A stretch of DNA of 64,000 nt. Source: Microlunatus soli. Its GTDB lineage: Bacteria > Actinomycetota > Actinomycetes > Propionibacteriales > Propionibacteriaceae. The stretch is from NCBI RefSeq assembly GCF_900105385.1, contig NZ_LT629772.1, positions 1,674,001 to 1,738,000 of the forward strand, read 5' to 3'. A program made the translations under genes and the position numbers. Every line of letters begins with the position of its first letter. Within the stretch, counting starts at the first letter, position 1. Shown in pieces: positions 1 to 8,311 of this stretch. The notes below the pieces were generated by a model. The model was not told where the DNA came from. It ran no database searches and saw nothing but the letters and a program-made list of their open reading frames with translations.

Positions 1-1
1 G

Positions 2-1183
2 TTCATCCTCGGCTCGACCTTCCTCGGGATGTTCGCGGGCGCGATGATCTTGGGACGGCTGGCCGACCGATTCGGTCGGAAGAGGTCCTTCCTGTTCAAC
101 ATCGGACTGTATTCGGTCGCCACGGTGGTGGCCGCCTTCGCTCCCGGGCCGGTCTTCCTGATGATCAGTCGGTTTGTCGCCGGGATCGGCGTCGGTGCGG
201 AATATCCCCTGGGTGACACCTATCTCAGCGATCTGCTGCCGGCCAAGCATCGCGGGCGGGTCGCGACCTGGGCGTACACCATCTCCTTCCTCGGCGTGCC
301 GGTGGTCGGGTTCCTCGCCCTGCTACTCACTCCGCACGCCCCGCTCGGGATCGACGGTTGGCGATGGATCATGGCTCTCGGCGGACTCGGCGGCATCATC
401 GTGCTGGTACTGCGCCGCCGACTGCCGGAATCGCCACGCTGGCTGGCCTCCCAGGGCCGCGTCGCCGAGGCCGACGCCGTGGTGACCGCGATGGAGCAGG
501 AGGCCGGACCGTTGCCGTCGGTCGAGCTCGAGCCGGCGACCGCAACCGAGTCCGACGCCCCGTTGCCGGTACGCACCCTCACCCGGCCCCCATACCGCAA
601 GCGGATGATCATGCTGGTGATCTTCCAACTGCTGCAGGGATTCGGCTACTACGGCTTCGGCACCCTGGCTGCCACCGTCCTGACCAGCCAGGGCTACACG
701 ATCACCGAGTCGTTGCTCTACACCTCACTGACCTACCTCGGCTATCCGATCGGCTCGCTGATCTCCACCCCGATCATCGCCCGGCTGGAACGCAAGTACG
801 TGATCATCGCCTCGGCAGTCGCGATGGCCGGGTTCGGGATCGGATTCGCGGTCGCGGGGAGTCCTGCGCTGATCGTGATCTTCGGCTTCTGCGTCACGGT
901 CACCAGCAACGTGTTCTCCAACTCGTTCCACATCTACCAGGCCGAGATCTTCCCGACCTCGTTGCGCTCCACCGCGGTCGGGTCCACCTATTCGTTGTCC
1001 CGCTTGATGAGCGGTGTCCAAGGATTCATCCTGCTGCCGGTGCTGGCCGCGGCCGGCGCCGGAGCGATGTATGGGATCGTCGGCGTCGCGATGTTGATCT
1101 TGGTGGTGAACGTCGCCGCACTCGGACCGCGGACCGCCGGCCGGGGCGTCGAGGAGATCAACCCGATCCCGGAGCGCCGCTGA
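2..1183 (+). CDS. MFS transporter (sugar/organic-acid type), 5' end missing
   Basis: Cytoplasmic-membrane secondary transporter, cut at its 5' end by the window edge; the frame is open from base 2. The first visible loop contains the MFS signature GRLADRFGRK (loop 2-3), followed by RFVAGIGVGAEYPL, a sugar-porter-like helix 4, and PESPRWL after helix 6, typical of the sugar-porter/metabolite-H+ symporter branch. About ten transmembrane helices remain, with a charged central loop (roughly residues 150-195). The substrate cannot be told from sequence. A divergent TetR/dehydrogenase pair follows, with no sign of co-transcription. The family is certain; the substrate is unknown. Confidence 0.9.
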   Translation, partial: FILGSTFLGMFAGAMILGRLADRFGRKRSFLFNIGLYSVATVVAAFAPGPVFLMISRFVAGIGVGAEYPLGDTYLSDLLPAKHRGRVATWAYTISFLGVPVVGFLALLLTPHAPLGIDGWRWIMALGGLGGIIVLVLRRRLPESPRWLASQGRVAEADAVVTAMEQEAGPLPSVELEPATATESDAPLPVRTLTRPPYRKRMIMLVIFQLLQGFGYYGFGTLAATVLTSQGYTITESLLYTSLTYLGYPIGSLISTPIIARLERKYVIIASAVAMAGFGIGFAVAGSPALIVIFGFCVTVTSNVFSNSFHIYQAEIFPTSLRSTAVGSTYSLSRLMSGVQGFILLPVLAAAGAGAMYGIVGVAMLILVVNVAALGPRTAGRGVEEINPIPERR

Positions 1184-1204
1184 TCACGGTACCGACGCAG
1201 ACGG

Positions 1205-1783
1205 TCAGGGAGTGATGACCCGGGCAACGGCGTCCCGGAGCAACTCCCGGCGCTGGTCATGCACCGCGTCCGACTCGTCGACGGTTGCGGTGTACACACT
1301 GCTCGCCGGTGACCAGGCCGACGCCATGGCGATGATCAGGACCATCAGGTCGAGCGGATCGCCCGCGCGCAGCCGACCGGCCGCCTGAGCCGCAACGATC
1401 GCAGCCAACTTCGGGTCATAGCTGTCGCCGTCGAACCAGCGCCCGGTCGGTCGACGTTCGAGCCGGGTCCAGGCGATCAGCCGGGTCAGCTCCGGTTGGT
1501 GCAGGTGCCGGTCGTAGAGCGCGACGGCCCAGGACGGCAGGTCGTCGGCATCGAACGGCACGCCGTCGGTGGTGTCGTCGACGCAGCGCGCGATGACCGC
1601 ATCGAACAACCCCTCCTTGCTGTGGAAGTAGCTGTAGACCTGGGCCTTGTTCGCCTTGGCGGCAGCCGTGATGCGCTCCATCCTGGCGCCGGCGAGGCCG
1701 CGTTCGGCGAACTCGACGGTGGCAGCGTCCAGGATCCGCCCGTGGGTGGCGATTCCCCGCGGCGTGCTCGGTGCCCAAGGCAT
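1205..1783 (-). CDS. TetR/AcrR family transcriptional regulator
   Basis: A 192-residue one-domain repressor. Residues 14-60 form the TetR helix-turn-helix (ILDAATVEFAERGLAGARM, then KANKAQVYSYFHSKEGLFDAVI, including the usual Y-YFxSKExLF recognition-helix pattern). The rest is the helical ligand-binding domain, rich in Trp and Leu. The ATG at 1783 lies about 20 bp from an operator-like inverted repeat in the divergent promoter region shared with the alcohol dehydrogenase at 1901. It therefore probably represses both itself and that dehydrogenase, releasing on an aldehyde, alcohol or xenobiotic ligand. Ligand identity is inference only. Confidence 0.88.
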   Translation of the reverse strand: MPWAPSTPRGIATHGRILDAATVEFAERGLAGARMERITAAAKANKAQVYSYFHSKEGLFDAVIARCVDDTTDGVPFDADDLPSWAVALYDRHLHQPELTRLIAWTRLERRPTGRWFDGDSYDPKLAAIVAAQAAGRLRAGDPLDLMVLIIAMASAWSPASSVYTATVDESDAVHDQRRELLRDAVARVITP

Positions 1784-1801
1784 AGTCGCAGATTAACAAA
1801 A

Positions 1802-1864
1802 AGACCGGTTAGTTGTTTTCCCTGTCGGAGCGTTCTACGGTGGACAAAACAAACCAACTGGTCT
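1802..1864. promoter_or_regulatory. Paired TetR-type operator half-elements between tetR and adh
   Basis: AGACCGGTTAGTT (1802-1814) and AACCAACTGGTCT (1852-1864) are inverted copies of each other, matching at 11 of 13 positions, and both sit in an AT-rich spacer between divergent genes. Size, symmetry and position fit two binding sites for the adjacent TetR protein, one near each start codon. The second site overlaps the likely promoter region of the dehydrogenase. Confidence 0.6.
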
Positions 1865-1900
1865 GTTTCTTTTTTGAACCGCGCCACCCGAAGGGACATC

Positions 1901-2956
1901 ATGCGCACCACCACCGCCTGGCAGAGCCACGACAACTCCACCGCGCTGCGCCGAGGAGAGATCGACCGTCGAGAGCTGCGAGCCGACGACATCGCCGTCC
2001 GGGTCGACTACTGCGGTGTCTGCCACAGCGACCTGCACGCCATCCACGGATTGGTCGGCAAACCCACCGACGGACTCGTCCCGGGTCACGAGTTCACCGG
2101 AGTCGTCACCGACCTCGGGCCCTCGGTGACCCGGTTCGCGCTCGGTGATCGGGTCGCGGTCGGAACCCTGGTCGATTCCTGTGGGGAGTGTCGGATGTGT
2201 CGGGCCGGGCAGCAGAACTACTGCACCCAGGGGCCGACCCCGACCTACGGCGGCACAGACCGGATCGACGGCACCCCGACACGCGGCGGGTACAGCCGCG
2301 AGTACGTCGTCCGGGATCGGTTCGCCTTTCAACTCCCCGCAGCGCTCGATGCTGCGGCTGCTGCGCCCTTGATGTGCGCCGGGATCACCATGTGGGAACC
2401 GCTCCGCGCTGCCGGGGTCGGTGCGGGCAGCCGCGTCGCGATCGCCGGTCTCGGCGGCCTCGGCCACGTCGGCGTCAAGTTCGCCGTCGCCCTCGGTGCT
2501 GACGTCACGGTGCTCAGCCGGACCCCCGACAAGATCGAGGACGCGCGCCGACTGGGCGCCACGGACGTGATCATCACCACCGATGAACGCCAGCTGGCTG
2601 CTGCCGCGGGCAGCTTCGACCTGATCCTGGACACCGTCTCCGCGCCACACGATCTCCGGCCGTTGATCGCACTCCTCGACCTCGATGGCACACTGAGCGT
2701 TGTCGGGCTCCCTCTCGAGACGACGGTGCCGTTGATGGCGCTGGCCATCGGTCGCAAGAAGCTGACCTCATCCGGGACCGGCGGCTCGACCGGCACCGCC
2801 GAGATGCTGACCTTCGCCGCCGACCACAAGATCGCCGCCGACATCGAGCTGCTCCCCTCGGCCCAGGTCGGGCAAGCGCTCAGCCGACTCGAGCAGGGCG
2901 ATGTCCGGTACCGGTTCGTACTTGATCTTGCCGATCTTGATCAACGAGCCTCCTGA
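1901..2956 (+). CDS. Zinc-dependent NAD(P) alcohol dehydrogenase (cinnamyl-ADH/YahK-like)
   Basis: A 351-residue medium-chain dehydrogenase interconverting alcohols and aldehydes with NAD(P)H. N-terminal GroES-like domain: catalytic zinc site CGVCHSDLH and GHEFTGVV, then four structural-zinc cysteines (DSCGECRMCRAGQQNYC). Rossmann domain with AIAGLGGLGHVGVKFA. The length and the CGVCHSDLHAI motif match the cinnamyl-alcohol dehydrogenase/YahK subgroup, which prefers NADPH and broad aldehydes. The frame stays open upstream, but the ATG at 1901 is chosen because homologs start here and the upstream part crosses the operator region. Probably repressed by the divergent TetR. Confidence 0.9.
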   Translation: MRTTTAWQSHDNSTALRRGEIDRRELRADDIAVRVDYCGVCHSDLHAIHGLVGKPTDGLVPGHEFTGVVTDLGPSVTRFALGDRVAVGTLVDSCGECRMCRAGQQNYCTQGPTPTYGGTDRIDGTPTRGGYSREYVVRDRFAFQLPAALDAAAAAPLMCAGITMWEPLRAAGVGAGSRVAIAGLGGLGHVGVKFAVALGADVTVLSRTPDKIEDARRLGATDVIITTDERQLAAAAGSFDLILDTVSAPHDLRPLIALLDLDGTLSVVGLPLETTVPLMALAIGRKKLTSSGTGGSTGTAEMLTFAADHKIAADIELLPSAQVGQALSRLEQGDVRYRFVLDLADLDQRAS

Positions 2957-2997
2957 GAACCGAACAGTCGCCGGACCGGCCCGGCGCGAAACTTGTT

Positions 2998-3018
2998 GCA
3001 GCCGGCCGGCCCGGCTGC
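2998..3018. terminator. Short GC-rich hairpin after adh
   Basis: GCAGCCGG (2998-3005) and CCGGCTGC (3011-3018) form a perfect 8-bp stem with a 5-nt loop, 40 bp after the dehydrogenase stop and just before the kinase start. No T-run follows, so termination is only a possibility. Confidence 0.3.
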
Positions 3019-3031
3019 GACGCTGCGGACC

Positions 3032-3622
3032 ATGAGCGAGTCCAAGCCGCGCGGACAGGTGATCTTCCTGACCGGCCCGACGCTGGCCGGGAAGACCACA
3101 ACGGCGATGGCCTGGGCGGCCCAACGTTCCCGGATCACCGCACCGATGGACTGGGACGAGCTGCGCGGCACTCTGTTCCGCGGGAGCCGGCTGCAGGCGG
3201 CCGACGACATCAGCACGGAGTACCGATTCGCGGCCAGGATCGCAACCCTGACGGCGGCCCACATCATCGACTCGGGCTTCGACTGTCTGATCGCCGGGCC
3301 ACGGGTGCCGGCCGGCCCGAATGACCCGCCGTCCTGGGTCGGCGTCTGGGACGAGCTTGATCAACTGCAGCCGATCACCATCGCCCTGCTGCCCAGCCTG
3401 GAAACCCGCCTCGAACGCCGCCGGCTGGATCCGGGTCGGGTGCAAGCCCTGAGCGAGGACAGCGTCCGGGAGAGCCATCGCTGGGCCTGGGAGTCCTGGC
3501 GGGAGCAGCCTCGTGCCGACGTCCTCGACACCTCGGAGATGACGCTCGACCAGGTCCTCGTCGCCGTCGAGCAGACTGCGGCGCGACTGACCGACCGGCC
3601 GCTCAGAGCGGCCGATGCATGA
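3032..3622 (+). CDS. P-loop nucleotide kinase (chloramphenicol phosphotransferase-like)
   Basis: A 196-residue AAA/zeta-toxin-like P-loop protein. It has a Walker A GPTLAGKTTTAMA near the N terminus, followed by DWDELRGTLFRGSR, where chloramphenicol phosphotransferase-like kinases place a substrate-contacting loop. A late motif TRLERRRLDPGR fits a lid arginine segment. It probably transfers phosphate from ATP to a small metabolite; the acceptor is unknown. ATG 3032 (MSESKPRG) is preferred over an upstream start at 2993 because the domain starts directly after it. The 3' end overlaps the convergent acetyltransferase by 20 bp. Confidence 0.7.
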   Translation: MSESKPRGQVIFLTGPTLAGKTTTAMAWAAQRSRITAPMDWDELRGTLFRGSRLQAADDISTEYRFAARIATLTAAHIIDSGFDCLIAGPRVPAGPNDPPSWVGVWDELDQLQPITIALLPSLETRLERRRLDPGRVQALSEDSVRESHRWAWESWREQPRADVLDTSEMTLDQVLVAVEQTAARLTDRPLRAADA

Positions 3623-4121
3623 TGTGCAGGCCGACGTAGCCGTGTACCGGGTGTCGGAAACCTGCTGGCAGCGTTCCCACCAACTCGAAGCCCAAGGAAC
3701 GCCAGAGGGCGACGGCCCGTTCGTTGGTCTCGACGACGGCGTTGAACTGCATGGCCCGGAAACCGTCCAGGCGGGCCTGCTCCACCACATGCTCACCGAG
3801 GGCCCGACCGACGCCACGTCCGCCGTGCTTCGGGTCGACCATGAAGCTGGCTCCGGCGATGTGTGAGGCACCGCCGCGGTGATTGCGCACGCTGGTGGCG
3901 GTGCCGAGCACGGTCCCGTCGGCGTCGACCGCCACAAAGGTGCGGCGCCCCGGTGAGTCCGCGAACCACAGTTGCCGCGCCTGCGACTCTGTGGTGTCCC
4001 GGTCCCAGGAGAATGTCTCGCCCGCCCGCACGATGCCCTCCATGAATGCCCACATCGCCGGCCAGTCCTCCGCAACGGCCTCGCGGACGGTGGGTGCCGC
4101 GGTATCTGCCATGGGCGCCAT
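3603..4121 (-). CDS. GNAT family N-acetyltransferase
   Basis: About 172 residues with the GNAT fold. Motif A is at SFMVDPKHGGRGVGRALGEHVVEQA (the acetyl-CoA pyrophosphate-binding R-G-x-G-R-A loop lies inside it), followed by NAVVETNERAVALWRSLGFELVGTLP, the usual motif B with N-x-x-A-x-x-L-Y/W. It resembles phosphinothricin/antibiotic-type acetyltransferases but the acceptor is unknown. Start: two ATGs, 4121 and 4112, share one AGGAAGA Shine-Dalgarno; either is possible. Upstream in-frame sequence is long but uncharacteristic and was left out. Confidence 0.8.
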   Translation of the reverse strand: MAPMADTAAPTVREAVAEDWPAMWAFMEGIVRAGETFSWDRDTTESQARQLWFADSPGRRTFVAVDADGTVLGTATSVRNHRGGASHIAGASFMVDPKHGGRGVGRALGEHVVEQARLDGFRAMQFNAVVETNERAVALWRSLGFELVGTLPAGFRHPVHGYVGLHIMHRPL

Positions 4122-4236
4122 TCTTCCTGCACCGCCCGTCGGGCGAGGAGTGGCACCGTCATCGGCCTGCACCGACACCCGATGCGCCGCCCTGGCAGGA
4201 GTTGCCGATCGTCGGATCACCCGCCGGCCGGCATGA

Positions 4237-4593
4237 TCAGGATTCGGCGTCGTCTGCCGAATGGTCTCCTTGTTGCGACCGCCAATACGCCGCTGTGAGC
4301 TGATCCCGTGCTCGTCGGACGACGATGATCCTCGTCGTCTGGACGACGACGGCAAGGATCACGAACACCCCGGTCGACCGGTTGGTGAGGAGATAGCGGA
4401 AGCCGCGCCGGCGCCGGGCGAACCCGTTGATGATCATGACGACCAGGGCGATCACTGCGGCGATCTGCCCGAGAGCGATCGGGAGGATTCGGCCGACGTA
4501 GGTCCAGATCGCATCACCGGAGGACTCCGCATCGAGCTGCGCGAGCGCCTCGCGAAGCTGCTCGGGAGTCCCACGCTGTCGCCGCTTCCGCAT
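4237..4593 (-). CDS. Small membrane protein, two predicted TM helices
   Basis: A 118-residue protein of unknown function. The cytoplasmic N terminus is basic (MRKRRQRGTPEQLREALAQL), followed by one hydrophobic helix at about residues 36-57 (LPIALGQIAAVIALVVMII), a basic loop GFARRRRGFRYLL and a second helix (GVFVILAVVVQTTRIIVV). The C terminus is soluble and acidic. ATG 4593 is chosen over an in-frame upstream ATG because it gives a clean positive-inside topology and avoids overlap with the methyltransferase. No family recognised. Confidence 0.6.
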   Translation of the reverse strand: MRKRRQRGTPEQLREALAQLDAESSGDAIWTYVGRILPIALGQIAAVIALVVMIINGFARRRRGFRYLLTNRSTGVFVILAVVVQTTRIIVVRRARDQLTAAYWRSQQGDHSADDAES

Positions 4594-4619
4594 CGTCCGA
4601 CCGTAGCCGATGCCGATCG

Positions 4620-5291
4620 TCAGTTGAGTCGGGTGACCCGAACGACGAAGTCCTGCAGCGGCGTCGGGCGGCCGACCACCGTACGGCTGTGCTCTGCTGC
4701 CGTGACGACCCCCCACTGGGGCTCGGCGAACAATGCCGTCACTGTCGCCGGCGTCGCCGAGGCTTCGGACGGTGGCTGCTCGCCGTGACCGGAATGTCGA
4801 CCGTGCAGATGACCGACGATCAACAAGGTGCCACCGGGTGCCACCCAGCGGGCGATGCGTTCGTAGAAGTCGAGTTGCGGCATCGCCGGATGGGCGTAGT
4901 GGGTCGTCACCAGATCGAACGGGTGTTCCGGTTCCCAGACTCCGAGGTCTGCCCGGATCCAGTCCAGCGGGCCGGCATCATCGGCCGGTGCGCGTGCGGC
5001 TGCGCGGGCCAGGGCCTCGGTCGAGATGTCGGCGGCGGTGACCCGCCAGCCGGCCGAGGCGAGCCAGATCGCCTCCGCGCCCGCACCGCATCCTGCGTCG
5101 AGAGCTGTGCCCGGAGTCAGGTCGGCGACCTCGTCGATCAGGTACGGGTTGGGTGGCTGTCCGGCCGGGGCACTTTCCCCGTGCGGCTGCCTCCAATGCC
5201 GTTCCCAGTAGGCCTTGTCGAAGGCGTGGTCTTCGGCGGCGCCGGTGCCGTGGCTTCGTTCGTGCACTCTCCGATCATGGGGAGCAACCAT
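4620..5291 (-). CDS. Class I SAM-dependent methyltransferase
   Basis: About 223 residues. Motif I is LDAGCGAGAEAIWLASAGW, motif II gives the acidic residue after beta-2 (VTAADIST), and post-I/IV segments are IRADLGVWEPEHPFDLVTTHYAH and PGGTLLIVGH. The AYWERHW start resembles thiopurine/tellurite-type (TehB-like) methyltransferases, but the substrate cannot be read. ATG 5291 has GAGAGGTGG 5-8 bp upstream and is preferred to ATG 5324. It lies just upstream (in transcription) of the small membrane protein at 4593 with a 26-bp gap, so the two may be co-transcribed. Confidence 0.82.
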   Translation of the reverse strand: MVAPHDRRVHERSHGTGAAEDHAFDKAYWERHWRQPHGESAPAGQPPNPYLIDEVADLTPGTALDAGCGAGAEAIWLASAGWRVTAADISTEALARAAARAPADDAGPLDWIRADLGVWEPEHPFDLVTTHYAHPAMPQLDFYERIARWVAPGGTLLIVGHLHGRHSGHGEQPPSEASATPATVTALFAEPQWGVVTAAEHSRTVVGRPTPLQDFVVRVTRLN

Positions 5292-5452
5292 CGGGTCCAC
5301 CTCTCCATCGCGTTCTGCCGACACCGGGTCGACTCCATCGCGAGAGTAGCCGGTGATTGCCTGTCTGGCACTACTACTTGCGGTTATGGCAAGTCAGAGA
5401 TCAACGGTTCGGTCAGTTGATCTTGTCGCTGCCGGGTGGGCCCTGCCTTCGT

Positions 5453-6946
5453 TCAACCGAGGTGGCTGATCTCGGGCCAGATGACCTGCCAGGGCAGCCG
5501 CCGTCCGGTGCAGACCCAAACAACGGCGCCCTGCTCGTCGTTGTCGATGCCGAGCCTGTTGTCGACGCGCGTCACACGGCGTACGGAACCGAACCATCGC
5601 CGCAGTCGCTGGTGTTCGATCCCGATGGCGACGACCGTGTCGACCGAGTCCGGCGGCGGCCCCCATTGTGCGTAGGAGTTGTGTCCGCTGTAGGCCGGTG
5701 GAAGATCCATCCGGCGGCGGAAAAGGTCCACCGCTCCCGCTTCTCCGTAGTTGCCGGTCAGCGCGACCGTCTGCGGTCGGCGTTCGGGTGGCACGGTGCG
5801 ATAGGCGACGGCAACCGCATCGGCGAGTTCGGGCCATCCGACGGTCTCGGCGGTGATCGGCTGGATGTCGCCGACCGGATTGTCCGGAACGGTCCTGACC
5901 GGCAACAGCGGCAACATCAGCACCGGAACGATCACCGCACTCGCGCCGATGCCCAGCCCGACCAACAGCCGACGCGGCCGGGACCGAAGCATCCAGCGCA
6001 CGGTCGGCGCGGCACCGGCGGCCAACAAGATCGGATACATCCCGGCCAGGTAGTAGTGCTTGCCACCGCCGACCAGCAGGATGACGAACAGCACGCCGTA
6101 GGCGACGGCAAACGCCCGTACCGACCGCAGCCTCGGATCGCGTATCAGAGCGACCAGTCCGGCAACCCAGATCGGCACCAGCAGTGGGCTGACCTCGAGG
6201 AGTTGGAAGAGCGGGAAGCTCCAGGCCGGTGCACTACCGCCGTTGCCGACGGTCGCGATCTGCCGGGCCATCGCCAGTTGCGGCCAGCCGTTGGCGATCT
6301 GCCACGCCAGGTGCGGCGCCCACAGCACGACAGCCACCGCCACACCGACCCACAGCCATCGATCACGGAACACCGTACGTGGACCGACGGCAAGCACCCC
6401 GATCACCACGGCACCGAGGAAGGCGAGCACCAGCGACTTGTTCTCCAGGGCCACGCCGGTGACCAGGCCGACGGCCAACCAGGAACGTCCGCCGTGCCGC
6501 AGCGCCCGGATCAGCAGCACTGTCAACGCCGTCCAGGCCAGCAGGTCGAAGGTGCTGGTCGCCAGCACGTGCCCGGTGGCCAGCGCAAAGGCCGACACCG
6601 CCGCACAACAGGCGGCGAGTGCCCGCGCGGCCGTGCCGGCGCCGAGCTCGCGTGTGATCGCGGCGGTCAGGTAGACGGTGGCGCCGGCGGCGATGGCCGG
6701 CGCGATCCGCAGCGCGGTCGGCGAGTAGCCGAACAACGCGACCTCAGCCCGGGCGATCATCGGCGTGAGCGGAGGCTGGTCGACGTAGCCCAGTGCCGGA
6801 TGCAACCCGGCCGCCAGGTAGTAGAACTCGTCGCGGTGGTAGCCGTAGCGGCCGCTGATCACCAACAACAGCCCGGTCACCGCGGCGCTGACCAGCACCG
6901 GCACGACTGCCATCACCCGCGCTGACCGACCATCGGCTCTCTCCAC
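5453..6946 (-). CDS. GT39/ArnT-like polyprenyl-phosphate glycosyltransferase
   Basis: A roughly 497-residue integral membrane protein with about 10-12 hydrophobic helices. The first periplasmic loop holds GYHRDEFYYLAAG, the Asp-Glu motif of GT-C (PMT_2/ArnT) enzymes, followed by GYVDQPPLTPM, also conserved in this group. These enzymes move a sugar from a polyprenyl-phosphate donor to an acceptor outside the membrane. The C-terminal domain (from about residue 370) is soluble. Start: GTG 6946 has GGAG 9 bp upstream; a longer GTG start at 7000 is possible. Donor and acceptor are unknown. Confidence 0.85.
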   Translation of the reverse strand: MERADGRSARVMAVVPVLVSAAVTGLLLVISGRYGYHRDEFYYLAAGLHPALGYVDQPPLTPMIARAEVALFGYSPTALRIAPAIAAGATVYLTAAITRELGAGTAARALAACCAAVSAFALATGHVLATSTFDLLAWTALTVLLIRALRHGGRSWLAVGLVTGVALENKSLVLAFLGAVVIGVLAVGPRTVFRDRWLWVGVAVAVVLWAPHLAWQIANGWPQLAMARQIATVGNGGSAPAWSFPLFQLLEVSPLLVPIWVAGLVALIRDPRLRSVRAFAVAYGVLFVILLVGGGKHYYLAGMYPILLAAGAAPTVRWMLRSRPRRLLVGLGIGASAVIVPVLMLPLLPVRTVPDNPVGDIQPITAETVGWPELADAVAVAYRTVPPERRPQTVALTGNYGEAGAVDLFRRRMDLPPAYSGHNSYAQWGPPPDSVDTVVAIGIEHQRLRRWFGSVRRVTRVDNRLGIDNDEQGAVVWVCTGRRLPWQVIWPEISHLG

Positions 6947-7039
6947 GCGACCAGCCTCCAACCGCCGTCGTTCCGGAACCTTAGGGCCGACAAGTTCCAC
7001 GATCGCACGCCGGCACAGGGCAACGGCCCGGTCCGGCGT

Positions 7040-7633
7040 TCAGCGTCTGGGATGCTCTGCGCCCGCGACCCGATCCGCACGGCTGCTGCTCCGGGCCGCC
7101 CGTCCGTCACGGGATCTCGCGGGGTCCGGCGGGCGCAGCATCACCTGCGCGTCGGCGTCCAGGAGACCGAGTGGCGCCCAACCCCGGGAGCGGTAGAGCC
7201 GCACCGCCGGATCGTCCGGATCGGAGGAGGTGCCGAGCAACGCGTGCCGGTTCGGCAACGCAGCGAGCAACGCATCGTGGAGCCGCCCTCCGATCCCGTG
7301 CCGCCGCGCCCTGCGGGACACGGCCAGTTCGACGAACTCGACGTGACCGCCGACCCAGGGTTCGGCAACGCGGCCCAATCGGTCGAGCACCCGGTCCGGC
7401 CAGAACTGTCCCCGCTGACCGATGTATCCCCAAGCCAATCCCACCGGCCCATCGATGTCGAAGGCGACGGCGAGCCGGTACGCCTCGCGGCCGCGGTGCC
7501 GATCGAAGATCGTGTCCCGCCACTCGGCCAGGTCGTCGATCGGGTCGAACGCATCACACCAGACCGCCGCGACAGCGTCGGCCTGGGCTGCCGCATCGGT
7601 CGCGTCGAAGATCTCCACCCATGCTTCACCCAT
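7040..7633 (-). CDS. GNAT family N-acetyltransferase
   Basis: About 197 residues. Core acetyl-CoA motif: FVELAVSRRARRHGIGGRLHDALLAAL, with the R-x-x-G-I-G loop; then DDPAVRLYRSRGWAPLG gives the motif B Tyr. The N-terminal half begins with an acidic helix (DATDAAAQADAVAAVWCDAFDP). Substrate unknown. The C-terminal 25 residues are basic and low in complexity. ATG 7633 is taken as start because the in-frame codon further up is TTG with no better ribosome-binding site. Confidence 0.8.
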   Translation of the reverse strand: MGEAWVEIFDATDAAAQADAVAAVWCDAFDPIDDLAEWRDTIFDRHRGREAYRLAVAFDIDGPVGLAWGYIGQRGQFWPDRVLDRLGRVAEPWVGGHVEFVELAVSRRARRHGIGGRLHDALLAALPNRHALLGTSSDPDDPAVRLYRSRGWAPLGLLDADAQVMLRPPDPARSRDGRAARSSSRADRVAGAEHPRR

Positions 7634-7684
7634 GGCCGAACTCAACAGCAGACGTTTCGGAAGCGGACCGAGCCGCAGCGGCGT

Positions 7685-8224
7685 TCAGGCGACGCCGGCG
7701 CGCTCGGCGAGGCCACGGATGTAGTAGGCCTGGCCGAGGTGCTGGGTGGTGTCGCCGATGACGCTGACCAGTCGGGCGGAGGCGGTGACCGGCGGATCCC
7801 AGTTGGTGTCGACGACCCGTTCCAATTCGGCGGCGGTGAGACGGTCGAGATAGCCGGAGGTGAGCGTGTGGACGTCGCGGTAGTAGCCGGCGAGCAGGTC
7901 CCCGCTCACCGCGACCTTGCCGACGTCATCGGCACTCTGCCCGTAGCCGGTGGCGAACGGCTCGAACGGCAGCGCGAAGCGGTCGCGCCAGGTCGGCCAG
8001 ACCTGGTCGATACCGGCCAGGTCGGCGATGTGGTCGTCCTGGACCCGTGCCGCGTGCCAGACCAGCCAGGCGATCGTGTTGGCTTCCGGATCGGGACGGT
8101 AGCCGGCCAGTTCGGGGCTGAGGTCGGCGGAGATGCCCTCGACCAGTTCCAGTACCCGTTCGAACGCGTCGGTCACCAGGGCACGCAGCGCCGCGGTGTC
8201 GTTCGGCGATCCGGTCTCACTCAT
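7685..8224 (-). CDS. DinB/DUF664 family protein (mycothiol-transferase-like)
   Basis: About 179 residues, all-helical DinB fold. The metal-binding pattern of the family is visible: NTIAWLVWHAARVQDDH (first His pair) and VSVIGDTTQHLGQAYYIRG (third His in H-x-x-Q). In actinobacteria such proteins are often mycothiol S-transferases or metal-dependent detoxification enzymes. ATG 8224 has AGGAGA 6 bp upstream. It lies 87 bp after (on the minus strand) the penicillin acylase stop. Confidence 0.85.
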   Translation of the reverse strand: MSETGSPNDTAALRALVTDAFERVLELVEGISADLSPELAGYRPDPEANTIAWLVWHAARVQDDHIADLAGIDQVWPTWRDRFALPFEPFATGYGQSADDVGKVAVSGDLLAGYYRDVHTLTSGYLDRLTAAELERVVDTNWDPPVTASARLVSVIGDTTQHLGQAYYIRGLAERAGVA

Positions 8225-8311
8225 CGATCTCTCCTGCCCTCGACGCAAGGTGACGATCCCGACATTAGTACGCCGCCGACCGCGTCGGGCACAGGCTCAG
8301 GATCCGGGCGA

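Noticed and set aside
5357-6925. 522-codon plus-strand frame
   Set aside because: Antisense to the GT39-like gene; Gln/His/Arg-rich nonsense composition.
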